This document shows, piece after piece, positions 44,760-53,341 of a stretch of 64,000 nucleotides of DNA. The DNA is from AC-32 sp963821495 (GTDB lineage Bacteria; Actinomycetota; Thermoleophilia; Gaiellales; Gaiellaceae), in the NCBI GenBank assembly GCA_963821495.1, contig CAWGEA010000001.1:124001-188000 (forward strand), given 5' to 3'. The position numbers and the translations under genes were made by a program. A model generated the notes under the pieces. The model saw only the letters and a list, made by a program, of their open reading frames with translations, did not search any database and was not told the DNA's origin. Numbering within the stretch: position 1 is the first letter of the stretch; every line of letters starts with the position of its first letter.

Positions 44760-45715
44760 CGGACGTGCCCCTCGTCGAAGCCGACCGCGTCCTCGATCTT
44801 CCGCTGCCGTGCGCGCACGAAGGGGCCGGCCAGCCACGGCGCGGCGCGGAGCACGCGCGCCTTCCAGACCAGCCGCGGCTCGGCGGGGCAGAGGCCGGCC
44901 GCGCGGCTGTAGCTCGCGGCAGCCTCGCGGTAGCGGCCCGCGCGCAGCGCCTCGTCGCCGATGCGGCCGAGCTGCGCGGGGCTCGGGCCCGCGAGGCGGC
45001 GCTCGAGGTACGCCCGCTCCTCGGCGTTCAGGTCGTCGCGCCCCGCCGCACGCCGTAGCACCGCCTCCGCGTGCTCGTCCATCCGTTGCAGCTCGGCCGA
45101 GAGGCTCTCCGACCCCCAGCGATAGAGCGCGAGCGGCCGCGGCTGCAACGAGACGCGCTCGCCCGCGTAGATCGCCCGCAGCCAGAAATCCCAGTCCTCG
45201 GCGACCTCGAGGTCGGTCGCGAAGCCGCCGAGATCGTCCGCGAGCCGCCTCGGGAAGAGCGACATCGTCGAGACGAAGTTCTGCTGCAGGATCGCGAGCC
45301 GCTGGCGCTCCGGCCGCGGGAAGCGGCCCTTGTAGCGCGTCCGTGAGGGGTGGATCCCGTTCGGGAACAGCCAGTAACAGTTCGAGGTGGCAATGCCGCC
45401 GTGCCGGTCGAACGTGGCGACGAGCACCTCGAGGTGGCGCGGCAGGAGCACGTCGTCGGCGTCGCAGAAGGCGATCAGCTCGCCCTGCGCCTCGCCGAGG
45501 CCGCGGTTGCGGGCGGCCGCGACTCCTCCGTTCTCCTGGCGCACGACGCGAACCGGGTCGGGGAAAGCCGTGGCAATGGCGTTCGTGCCGTCGCGCGAGC
45601 CGTCGTCCACCACCACCACCTCGAGGTCGCGGTACGTCTGCCAGAGCGCGGAGGAGATCGCCGCGCCCACCGTGGCCTGCGCGTCGAAGGCCGGGATGAC
45701 GACCGAGACCCTCAC
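44756..45715 (-). CDS. glycosyltransferase family 2
   Basis: A 319-residue GT-A enzyme. SVVIPAFDAQATV, VVVVDDGSRDGT, and FCDADDVLLP with the DxD-type metal site. EDWDFWLR is the ED base region. A helical TPR-like C-terminus of about 80 residues follows. It transfers a sugar from a nucleotide donor onto a lipid-linked glycan in the cytosol. The start ATG overlaps the end of the upstream GT4 gene by 4 bases, so the cluster is read as one operon leftward. Confidence 0.9.
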   Translation of the reverse strand: MRVSVVIPAFDAQATVGAAISSALWQTYRDLEVVVVDDGSRDGTNAIATAFPDPVRVVRQENGGVAAARNRGLGEAQGELIAFCDADDVLLPRHLEVLVATFDRHGGIATSNCYWLFPNGIHPSRTRYKGRFPRPERQRLAILQQNFVSTMSLFPRRLADDLGGFATDLEVAEDWDFWLRAIYAGERVSLQPRPLALYRWGSESLSAELQRMDEHAEAVLRRAAGRDDLNAEERAYLERRLAGPSPAQLGRIGDEALRAGRYREAAASYSRAAGLCPAEPRLVWKARVLRAAPWLAGPFVRARQRKIEDAVGFDEGHVR

Positions 45716-46752
45716 GCCGCCAGCCTCTCGTACAGCTCGAGGAAGCGTGCGACCAGCTCCCGGTCGGAGCCGGCGCCGTCGACCTGCTTCCCTGCCGCGG
45801 CGAGGCGCGCCGCGAGCTCGGGGTCGTCGAGGACGCGCCGCACGGCGGTCGCGAGCGCGTGCGAGTCCTCCGGGACGAGCAGCGCGTTCTCCCCGTCGCT
45901 GACGAGCTCGCGCAGGCCGCGCACGTCGGTCGCCACCAGGGGCGTGCCCGAGGCGAGCGCCTCCAGCGCCGACAGCGGCAGGCCCTCCCAGTGCGAGGGG
46001 AGCACGACGACGTCGGCCGCGCCCATCAGCGCCCTCGCGTCCGGTCGCATCCCCAGGAACCGGACGCGGTCGGCGACGCCTGTCTCCTTGGCAAGGCGCT
46101 CGAGCTCGTCGCGCAGCGCGCCCGCGCCCGCGATCGCCAGGACCGCGTCGGGCACCTCCGCGATGGCGTGGATCGCGAGCGCGTGGTTCTTCTGCTCGAC
46201 GAGGCGGCCGACGGCGAGCACGAGCCGCGTTCCCGGGGAGAGCCCGAGCTCCGTGCGGTCGGCCGGAGGCGGCGCGGGCGGAACGGCGTTGGGCACCGTC
46301 GCGAGCGGCGGGAGCCCGTGCTGCTCGAGCGCGGCCTCGACGCCAGGGCCGCAGGCGACCGGTGCGAGGCCGGACAGACGCACCAGCCGGACCGCCGCGG
46401 GCCAGTCCTGCTCGGGGCCGCCGTGGAGGCTCACGAGGCCGGGCGGCCGCCGGCCGCGAAGGGTGACGAGGCCGGTCGCGAGTGCCATGGTCGGGTTGTG
46501 GGCGTGGATCACGTCGGGCCGCGTCTTCGCCACCGCCCGCCGGACGGCGGAGGCGGCGGACGGGATTCGCGAGGGGCGCCGGCCAACGATCGGGATCGGG
46601 AACGGCTCCGTGTCGAGCTCGTCGCCCACCGGCCCCGGGGACGCTGCGACGAAGACCTCGTGCCCTGCCTGCCGCGCACCGCGGTAAGCCGACACGAGGA
46701 TCCGCTCCGCCCCGCCGGTGCGGAGCTCCTGGATCACGTGGAGGATGCGCAC
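45712..46752 (-). CDS. glycosyltransferase family 4
   Basis: A 346-residue GT-B retaining enzyme. N-terminal ILHVIQELRTGGAERIL, and C-terminal VVLPSHWEGLPLSALEALAS, the GT4 nucleotide-sugar signature (E-X7-E). It adds a sugar to the repeat unit; donor and acceptor are unknown. It overlaps the upstream GT4 by 19 bases and the downstream GT2 by 4 bases. Confidence 0.92.
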   Translation of the reverse strand: MRILHVIQELRTGGAERILVSAYRGARQAGHEVFVAASPGPVGDELDTEPFPIPIVGRRPSRIPSAASAVRRAVAKTRPDVIHAHNPTMALATGLVTLRGRRPPGLVSLHGGPEQDWPAAVRLVRLSGLAPVACGPGVEAALEQHGLPPLATVPNAVPPAPPPADRTELGLSPGTRLVLAVGRLVEQKNHALAIHAIAEVPDAVLAIAGAGALRDELERLAKETGVADRVRFLGMRPDARALMGAADVVVLPSHWEGLPLSALEALASGTPLVATDVRGLRELVSDGENALLVPEDSHALATAVRRVLDDPELAARLAAAGKQVDGAGSDRELVARFLELYERLAA

Positions 46753-47840
46753 AGGTCCCGGTAGAGGGCGACGGTGCGGCGAGCCGTCAGCTCGGGCGAG
46801 AACTCCTCGCCGGCGCGCTCGCGGCCGCGCCTGCCGAGCCCGCGCCGTCGCTCCGGGCTCGCGGCCAGCCCGTCGAGCGCCTCGGCAAGCGCGGTCGGGC
46901 TCTCCGGCTCCACGAGCAGCCCCGTCTCGCCGTCCAGGACGAGCTCGGGGATGCCGCCGACGCGCGTGGCGACCACCGGCACGCCGGCGGCCATCGCCTC
47001 GAGGACGGCGAGCGGGAAGTTGTCCGCGCGCGAGGGCTGGACGAGAACATCGAGCTCCCGCAGGCGCTCGCCGACGTCCGAGACGAAGCCGTGGAAGCGC
47101 GCGTCGACGCCTGCCTCACGGGCCTGCCGCTCCAGCTCGGCTGCGAGCGAGCCGCGGCCGAAGACCTCCAGCCGCACCGGCGCGTGCATCGCCGCGGCCG
47201 CGGCGATCAGCACGTCGATGCCCTTCCAGTACTCCAGGTTCGACACGACGCCTGCGACGAGCTCGACGTGGTCCCGCGGCTCGGCCTCCTCGGCCGCCTC
47301 GATCCCGAGCGGGATCACGTGCACGCGGCCGGCCGGGAAGCCGTGCCCGAGCATGAAGTCGGCCATCGCCTGAGACGGCGCCACGACGTGCCCGAGCCGC
47401 GTCAGGCCCGCCTCGAGCGGTAAGTAGCCGTGCTCGAGCCACGCAAGCCGAGCGCCCGACACGCCTGGCGGGTCGGGCGCGTCCGGGCGGCCGACGCGCG
47501 CTGCGATCTCCTCAGGCATCCCGTGCAGGGTATGGACGACGCGGGCCCCCTGCAGTCGGCCGCCGACGCGTCCGAACAGGCCCGCGCGGCGGTCCTGGGT
47601 GTGGACGACGTCGGCGTCGCCGAGCCGCCGCCAGAGCGCTGCGCCGCCGCGAAGGTCGAGCTTGTGTCCGACCGGGACGGCCTGGGCGGGAAGGTCGAGC
47701 GCCCGGAACCCGTCGGCCACCGCCTCGCTGGCGCAGACCACCTCGACGTCGAGCCCCTCGGCGGCGACCCGCGGCGCGAGCTGCCGTAGGTGCGTCACCG
47801 GGCCGCCGCCCTCGAGCGTCGAGATGTAGACGACTTTCAT
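46734..47840 (-). CDS. glycosyltransferase family 4
   Basis: A 368-residue GT-B enzyme. YISTLEGGGPVTHLRQL begins it, and the donor motif PSRADNFPLAVLEAMAAGVP is in the C-terminal half. It is similar in size and fold to its operon neighbour but divergent in sequence. ATG 47840 overlaps the stop of the upstream Wzy-like gene (ATGA), so it is coupled. Confidence 0.92.
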   Translation of the reverse strand: MKVVYISTLEGGGPVTHLRQLAPRVAAEGLDVEVVCASEAVADGFRALDLPAQAVPVGHKLDLRGGAALWRRLGDADVVHTQDRRAGLFGRVGGRLQGARVVHTLHGMPEEIAARVGRPDAPDPPGVSGARLAWLEHGYLPLEAGLTRLGHVVAPSQAMADFMLGHGFPAGRVHVIPLGIEAAEEAEPRDHVELVAGVVSNLEYWKGIDVLIAAAAAMHAPVRLEVFGRGSLAAELERQAREAGVDARFHGFVSDVGERLRELDVLVQPSRADNFPLAVLEAMAAGVPVVATRVGGIPELVLDGETGLLVEPESPTALAEALDGLAASPERRRGLGRRGRERAGEEFSPELTARRTVALYRDLCASST

Positions 47841-49195
47841 CCCGGCGCGGGCGCGGCGGCGCTTTCCTCCGCGCTGCGCCGCCCCTGCGCCCAGATCGCC
47901 GCGGCGAGGCCGCCGATCAGCCAGAACGGCAGGAAGTACTGCTCCGAGAGGAACAGCGCGCTCACGATCGCGATCGTGAGGGAGATCCGTAGCGCGCGCA
48001 CGAAGCCAGGGTCGCCGTAGCCGAGGCGGAGGGTGCTCGTCAGCCGCGTGAAGGCGAGCAGGAGGTACAGCGCGAGCAGGCACATCGCGACGACGCCGAG
48101 CTCCGCGCCGACGTCGAGCAGCGCGTTGTGCGCCACGGTCAGCGTGAACGTCCCCAGGGGCTGCCCGGTCAGGGCGTTGTAGTGGAACTGGAAGTTGCCG
48201 GGCCCGACGCCCAGGAGGGGGTGGTCGCTGGCGAGCCGTGCCGCCGCCCCCCAGGCGCCGAAGCGGGTCGAGACGTTCTGCTGGGCGACGTTCTGCTTGA
48301 GCAGGAGCGCCTCGTGGAAGCGCTGCGGGTTGCTGTGGATGACGAGCAGCGTCCCGACGGTCGCGAGCAGGCCCGCCGTGAGCGTGACCTGGAGCCTGCG
48401 CCGGTCGGTGAGCACGAAGACGACGAAGCCGGCGGCGAGGCCGAGGAACGCGCCGCGTGAGAGGCTGAGCAGGATCGCGGCGGAGACGAGCGCGGTCGCG
48501 GCGAGCAGGAGCGGCCGCAGCGCGCGCGTCCGGCCGAGCAGGAAGAACATGAACGGCAGCGAGGTCGCGAGGATGAAGGCGAAGTCGTTCTGCTGCACGT
48601 GAGGCAGCGTCGCCAGCTGCGCGTTCCCCCTCAGGTAGTCGTTCAGCCCGAGGCCGGCGGCGATCGTGCAGGTGACGGCGAGCGTCCAGGCGATCCGCCG
48701 CTGCAGCACGCGGTCGTGGCCGAACTGCGTGACGATCACGTAGACGACCGCGAAGCTCGCGTACCGCGTCGTCGTGGTGATCGCGGCAGGGGTGTTCTCT
48801 GCCCAGGCCGTCGAGAGCAGCGCGATGCCGAGGATGCCGAGCACGAGTGCCTGGCCGCGCTCGAAGACGAGCGGCCGGCGCTCCTTTACCAGTGCGTACA
48901 CGAACGCGGCGATGCAGATGTAGCCGGCGAGCTTCGTCACGCTGATGCCGGCCGGCCCGGACGCGAACGCTCCCTCGAGCGGTGCCGTGGCGACGACCAG
49001 CAGGATCGCCAGGTCGATCCTCGTCACCAGGAAGACGAGCGCCACCGCCGCGAGCGCGAGCAGCAGCGTCGCCCGGGGCATTGCGACCGAGCCGGCCACG
49101 AGCACGGCGGCCACCGCGGCAAGGCCGAGCAGCTCGAGCGCATCGAGGCCGTCCGGGCGGCGGAAGGCTGCCTCTAGGCGAGCGGAGGACAGCAT
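47837..49195 (-). CDS. O-antigen ligase/Wzy-like polymerase
   Basis: About 452 residues, 11-12 membrane segments. The Wzy_C loop has STRFGAWGAAARLASDHPLL, GVGPGNFQFHY and VAHNALLDVGAELGV, typical of O-antigen ligase-family proteins. It probably polymerises lipid-linked repeats on the outer face. Unlike the two larger paralogues it has no long TPR tail. ATG 49195 (MLSSARLEAA) was chosen over a longer form that runs into the kinase gene. In the EPS operon. Confidence 0.88.
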   Translation of the reverse strand: MLSSARLEAAFRRPDGLDALELLGLAAVAAVLVAGSVAMPRATLLLALAAVALVFLVTRIDLAILLVVATAPLEGAFASGPAGISVTKLAGYICIAAFVYALVKERRPLVFERGQALVLGILGIALLSTAWAENTPAAITTTTRYASFAVVYVIVTQFGHDRVLQRRIAWTLAVTCTIAAGLGLNDYLRGNAQLATLPHVQQNDFAFILATSLPFMFFLLGRTRALRPLLLAATALVSAAILLSLSRGAFLGLAAGFVVFVLTDRRRLQVTLTAGLLATVGTLLVIHSNPQRFHEALLLKQNVAQQNVSTRFGAWGAAARLASDHPLLGVGPGNFQFHYNALTGQPLGTFTLTVAHNALLDVGAELGVVAMCLLALYLLLAFTRLTSTLRLGYGDPGFVRALRISLTIAIVSALFLSEQYFLPFWLIGGLAAAIWAQGRRSAEESAAAPAPG

Positions 49196-49205
49196 GCGGT
49201 TCCCG

Positions 49206-50582
49206 TCAGTTGCGGGCGGCGCCGCGCTGCCTGCGAGCAAGGCGGCGGGCGCTGCGCGTCTTGGCGTCCTGCCCCAGCTCCTGCTCGGTCGGCCGCACGT
49301 AGTAGCTGGAGCGACTCACTTCGCCGGAGTGGTTGAGCACCGCGGCAGTTGCACGGACCGAGATCAGCGCCAGCCGTTCCACCGCTGCGCGCACCTGGCG
49401 GCGGGAGGCGGTCCCGGCGCGTGCGACGAGCACGGTCGCGTCGGCGTAGCGGGCGAGGATTCGCGCATCGCTGACCGGTATCACCGGGGTGGCGTCGATG
49501 ATCACCGCGTCGTACTCGCGCTCGAGCTCGCCGAGGGCGGCCGGGAACTCCTGCGTCAGCAACTCGCCCGGGTCGGCCGAGCGGCGCCCGCCGACGAGCA
49601 CGTCCGGGCCGTCGCCCGTCGGCCGGATCACGCGCTCCAGTTGCGCCTCGCCGAGCAGGACGTCCATCAGCCCGGGCGTGCGCGGAAGCTGGAGCATCTC
49701 TGCGATCCGGCCGCGCCGGAGGTCGCAGTCCACGAGGATCGTGCGCGCGCCCGCGCGACTGAGCGTCGCGGCTAGGCCGAACGCGACGGTCGTCTTCCCA
49801 TGGCTCCCGTCGGGGCTCGTGATCACGATGGAGCGGATGCTGTCGTCGGTGAAGAGCAGGTTCGTGCGCAGGTCACGCAGGGCCTCCGCCACCACGTGCA
49901 GGCGCGGCTGGGAGGCGAGCTCCTCGGCGGAATGCAGCTTGAGCACCGCCGTCTCGGCCGGGATCTCGGCGAAGACCGGGAGGCCGCTGGCGAGGGCGAG
50001 GTCCTCCGCCGTCTCCACCTTCGTCGTCAGGTTCTCGCGGAGGACGGCCGCGGCGAGGCCGAGACCGAGCCCGAGCAGGGCGGCGACCAGCAGGGTCAGC
50101 CGCGTGCGTGGGAAGACGGGCGACGTCGGCAGGGCCGGCGCGTCGATCTCGTTGAGCCTGAACGACGGCGTGCCGATCTCGCCGAGGTCGACGCGATTCA
50201 GCACCGCGTCGGTCGCTGCGGCCGCGCTCAACTGGGCGAGCCGCGGCTTGGAGCTCCGCGCCTTGATCTTCAGCAGCCCGGTGCCCTTGAAGGTCTGCAC
50301 CGAGATCTCTGCGAGCCGGCCCCCGAGCCGGTTCCGCGCGCGCTCGAGCGTCGTGCGCGAGCCGGCGGCGTCCGCGTAGAACGGCACGACCTGGTCGAGA
50401 ATGCCGTAGAGGATGAGGTCGTTGCCGGTGCCCTTCGGAGTCAGCGCGAGGGTGGCCGTGGACTCGTACTTGGGCGTGACGAGCTTGGTCGCGACGAACG
50501 CCGGCACGACCACGCCGAGCACGACGAGCACGATCAGCAGCTTGCGCTGCCAGAACACCCGCAAGAGGTCGTTGAGAGCCAC
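49206..50582 (-). CDS. Wzz-type chain-length regulator fused to BY-kinase
   Basis: A 458-residue polysaccharide co-polymerase. A Wzz domain with membrane segments near residues 15-35 and 175-195 is followed by an ATPase domain: Walker A TSPDGSHGKTTVAF at about 255, LVDCDLRRGR, and Walker B VIIDATPV near 360. The C-terminus has one YY pair rather than a long tyrosine cluster. It sets polymer length and export through autophosphorylation, with the phosphatase at 44223 as the likely partner. GTG 50582 has AAAGGA upstream and a leader of about 50 bases, since TATTGT is at 50638-50643. Confidence 0.9.
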   Translation of the reverse strand: MALNDLLRVFWQRKLLIVLVVLGVVVPAFVATKLVTPKYESTATLALTPKGTGNDLILYGILDQVVPFYADAAGSRTTLERARNRLGGRLAEISVQTFKGTGLLKIKARSSKPRLAQLSAAAATDAVLNRVDLGEIGTPSFRLNEIDAPALPTSPVFPRTRLTLLVAALLGLGLGLAAAVLRENLTTKVETAEDLALASGLPVFAEIPAETAVLKLHSAEELASQPRLHVVAEALRDLRTNLLFTDDSIRSIVITSPDGSHGKTTVAFGLAATLSRAGARTILVDCDLRRGRIAEMLQLPRTPGLMDVLLGEAQLERVIRPTGDGPDVLVGGRRSADPGELLTQEFPAALGELEREYDAVIIDATPVIPVSDARILARYADATVLVARAGTASRRQVRAAVERLALISVRATAAVLNHSGEVSRSSYYVRPTEQELGQDAKTRSARRLARRQRGAARN

Positions 50583-50637
50583 GTGTCCTTTCTCGGCACC
50601 CGCGCCGGCTAACGCCAGCCTGGTTCGGGGGCACCGA

Positions 50638-50647
50638 ACAATACCCT
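50638..50647. promoter_or_regulatory. symmetric divergent -10 element
   Basis: ACAATACCCT fits ANNNTANNNT. Rightward TACCCT is 7 bases from the GT4 GTG at 50655 (leaderless). Leftward TATTGT lies about 55 bases before the Wzz/BY-kinase GTG, which does have a Shine-Dalgarno. So one element gives a leaderless and a leadered transcript. Confidence 0.5.
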
Positions 50648-50654
50648 TCGCCAG

Positions 50655-51749
50655 GTGAAGCGTCCTCGGCGGCTTTTGCTCGCAGCACAGCCGCTCGACG
50701 GCGGCGTCTCGCGACACGTGGTCGAGCTGGCACGTGCGCTTCCGGCGGACGAGCTCAGCGTCGAGGTTGCGTGCCCGCGCGGGTCGCTGACGTGGTCGAG
50801 CCTCGAGGGGTCGGGCGTGCGACTGCACCCGATCGAGGCCCATCGCGAGCCCCGACCGGGCGACGCGCGCTCCCTCGCGACGCTGCTGCGGCTCGCGCGG
50901 GAGGTCGACGTCGTCCACGCCCACTCGGCGAAGGCAGGCTTCCTCTGCAGGCTCGCCGCCGCGGTGCGCGGAAGACGCCGAGCGTGCGTCTTCACGCCGC
51001 ACGGCTGGTCGTGGTGGGCGGCCGACGGTGCCGAGGCGCGGTTCTACCTGAGCCTCGAGCGGGTGGCCGCACGGTGGTGCCGGACGATCGTGGCGCTCTC
51101 CGGCGACGAGCGAGCGGCCGGGCTGGAAGCGGGAGTGGGCCGGGCCGAGCAGTACCGCGTGATCCCGAACGGCGTGCCGCTCGAGCGGTTCGCGTTGCCG
51201 CGGGCGCCGGTGCGGGGGCGGATCCTGATGGTCGGCCGCCTCGCGCCGCCGAAGCGCCCCGATCTCGCCCTGCGCGCGTTCGCGAAAGCCCGCGAGCGGA
51301 TCCCCGGGGCGGAGCTGCACCTGGTCGGCGACGGCACACTCCGCGGTGAGGCCGAGGCGCTCGCGGCCGAGCTGGGCGTGGCCGACGCGGTGCGCTTCCT
51401 CGGCAACCGCGACGACGTGCCCGAGCTGCTCGCGCAGGCCGAATGCGCGCTGCTGGCGAGCGACTACGAAGGCTGCCCGCTGGCCGTCGTGGAGGCAATG
51501 GCCGCATCGGTCGCGGTGGTGGCGACGGCGGCAGGCGGCACCGGCGAGCTCGTGCGCCCGGGCGCCACGGGCGCGCTCGCCGCGAAGGGCGACGCAGACG
51601 GCCTGGCGGCCGGGCTGGTGGCCGTTCTCGGCGACCCGGCGGCGGCGGCCCGGCTCGGGGCCGAGGGCCGCCGCGACGCCGAGCAGAACCTCTCGCTGAA
51701 CCGGATGGTCGAGCGCCTCGTGTCGCTGTACGAAGACGTTTCCTCGTGA
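50655..51749 (+). CDS. glycosyltransferase family 4
   Basis: A 364-residue GT-B enzyme. LLLAAQPLDGGVSRHV, VVHAHSAKAGFLCRL and the C-terminal LLASDYEGCPLAVVEAMAAS carry the acceptor loop and donor motif. It could act early in repeat synthesis. GTG 50655, 7 bases after TACCCT. It is divergent from the kinase and followed by the glycoside-hydrolase-like gene after 50 bases. Confidence 0.92.
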   Translation: MKRPRRLLLAAQPLDGGVSRHVVELARALPADELSVEVACPRGSLTWSSLEGSGVRLHPIEAHREPRPGDARSLATLLRLAREVDVVHAHSAKAGFLCRLAAAVRGRRRACVFTPHGWSWWAADGAEARFYLSLERVAARWCRTIVALSGDERAAGLEAGVGRAEQYRVIPNGVPLERFALPRAPVRGRILMVGRLAPPKRPDLALRAFAKARERIPGAELHLVGDGTLRGEAEALAAELGVADAVRFLGNRDDVPELLAQAECALLASDYEGCPLAVVEAMAASVAVVATAAGGTGELVRPGATGALAAKGDADGLAAGLVAVLGDPAAAARLGAEGRRDAEQNLSLNRMVERLVSLYEDVSS

Positions 51750-51799
51750 TAGCTCGAACGAGGGAGTAGCCGCGGCAGCGGCCCGACGATTCCAGGGGC

Positions 51800-53341
51800 G
51801 TGACCGCTCGTCGTCTCGCTCTCGCCGCGGCCGCCCTCTCGATCCTCGCCTGTCCCGGGATCGCGCATGCCGCGAGCGCTCCCGCCGGCATCGGCGCGCT
51901 GCGCATCTGCAGCGGGTGCGCCCCGTCGGGAGGCGATCTCTCCCGGTATCGGTACGTCGTCCTCAACTCGTGGGACGCGCCGCTCCTGCCGGCGCTGAAG
52001 GCGGCGAACCCGGGGCTGAAGGCCCTCGTCTACAAGAACCTCAGCTTCACCATGTCGTACAGCTGCTCGGGCGGCACCGACAACCGCTATCTCCCGTCCG
52101 GCGTCGGCTACTGCGACGCCGACCGGAACCACGCCGAATGGTTCCTCACCGACCCTGCCGGCTCGAGGCTGAGCTCGTACTACTTCCCGCAGGCGTGGAT
52201 GATGGATGTCGCGAACGCCGGGTACCAGGCACGCTGGCTCTCGAACGTCCTGACCGACCTCCGCTCCGGCGGCTGGGACGGCGTGGTGCTCGACGACACC
52301 AACGCCGACATGAGCTGGCATCTGCACGGCCGGACGATCGCGCGCTACCCCACCTCCGCCTCCTGGCGCACCGCCACTCGCTCGATGCTCGCAATCGTCG
52401 GTCCCGCGCTTCGCGGCGCCGGCTTTCTCGCGATCCCTAACCTCTCGACGCCGTGGGCCTCGGACTACGACGCGCAGGCGACCTGGGGCGACTGGATCCA
52501 GTTCACCTCCGGAGCGATCCAGGAGTACTACTCGAAGTGGGGCTCCACCAGCTCCGGCTGGTTCGCCGGGAACGACTGGACGTACCGGCAGCGGTTCCAG
52601 ACGCTGACCGAGCAGGCGGGGAAGATCTTCCTCGGCGTCACCTACGCGCCCAAGGGAGATGCCCGCTCGATGGCGTACGCCCGGGCGAACTTTCTGCTCT
52701 TCGACGAGCCGGCCAACGGTGGCGCCTTGATCTTCGAGGCCACCGATCCCGAGGCCCAGGATCCGTACAGCCCGAGTTGGACGGCCGACGTCGGGTCGCC
52801 GGTCGGCCCGCGGTTCCAGGTCGGCTCGGCGTGGCGGCGCAACTTCACCGGCGGCACCGTCGTCGTCAACCCGACGACCTCGACGCTGACGGTCGACCTC
52901 GGGCGCTCCTACACGACGCTCGGCGGCTCGACGACGAGCTCGGTCACGCTGGGGCCCACGACCGGCGCGATCCTGCGTGCGACCGCCACCCCTCCGCCCC
53001 CGCCGTCGCTGACCGCTCAGCTGAGCGGCGGCTCCGTGCTGCTCGAGTGGCGGGGACTGAGCGGGGGGCGCGTGGACGTCTACCGCAACGGCAGCCGCAA
53101 GGCGAGCGTCTCGAACACCGGCACCTACGCCGATCAGCTCGGCCGCGGCGCCAGGGGGACGTACTCCTACAAGGTGTGCGTGGCAGGCACCGGCACGTGC
53201 ACGCCCGCCGTCCCCGTCGACGTCAGCCGTTCAACCGCTGCGTCGACCGCAAGGCTGCGCCGGGCCCACCGCGCGGGCCGCACGGTCCGCGCGACGCTCC
53301 GACGGCACGTCCGCCGGGACCGTCACGCCATTCTGCGGTAG
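51800..53341 (+). CDS. secreted putative glycoside hydrolase (GHL15-like) with FnIII-like domain
   Basis: 513 residues. Signal peptide 1-25 ending in AHAA. The barrel domain (about 30-390) has SRYRYVVLNSW, NPGLKALVYKNLS, GGWDGVVLDDTNADM with candidate catalytic Asp residues, and GALIFEATD. It resembles the hypothetical glycosyl hydrolase family 15 group. A proline linker leads to a fibronectin-III-like domain (about 400-480) and a very basic Arg/His tail. It may trim or release the polysaccharide outside the cell. GTG 51800. Confidence 0.7.
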   Translation: MTARRLALAAAALSILACPGIAHAASAPAGIGALRICSGCAPSGGDLSRYRYVVLNSWDAPLLPALKAANPGLKALVYKNLSFTMSYSCSGGTDNRYLPSGVGYCDADRNHAEWFLTDPAGSRLSSYYFPQAWMMDVANAGYQARWLSNVLTDLRSGGWDGVVLDDTNADMSWHLHGRTIARYPTSASWRTATRSMLAIVGPALRGAGFLAIPNLSTPWASDYDAQATWGDWIQFTSGAIQEYYSKWGSTSSGWFAGNDWTYRQRFQTLTEQAGKIFLGVTYAPKGDARSMAYARANFLLFDEPANGGALIFEATDPEAQDPYSPSWTADVGSPVGPRFQVGSAWRRNFTGGTVVVNPTTSTLTVDLGRSYTTLGGSTTSSVTLGPTTGAILRATATPPPPPSLTAQLSGGSVLLEWRGLSGGRVDVYRNGSRKASVSNTGTYADQLGRGARGTYSYKVCVAGTGTCTPAVPVDVSRSTAASTARLRRAHRAGRTVRATLRRHVRRDRHAILR

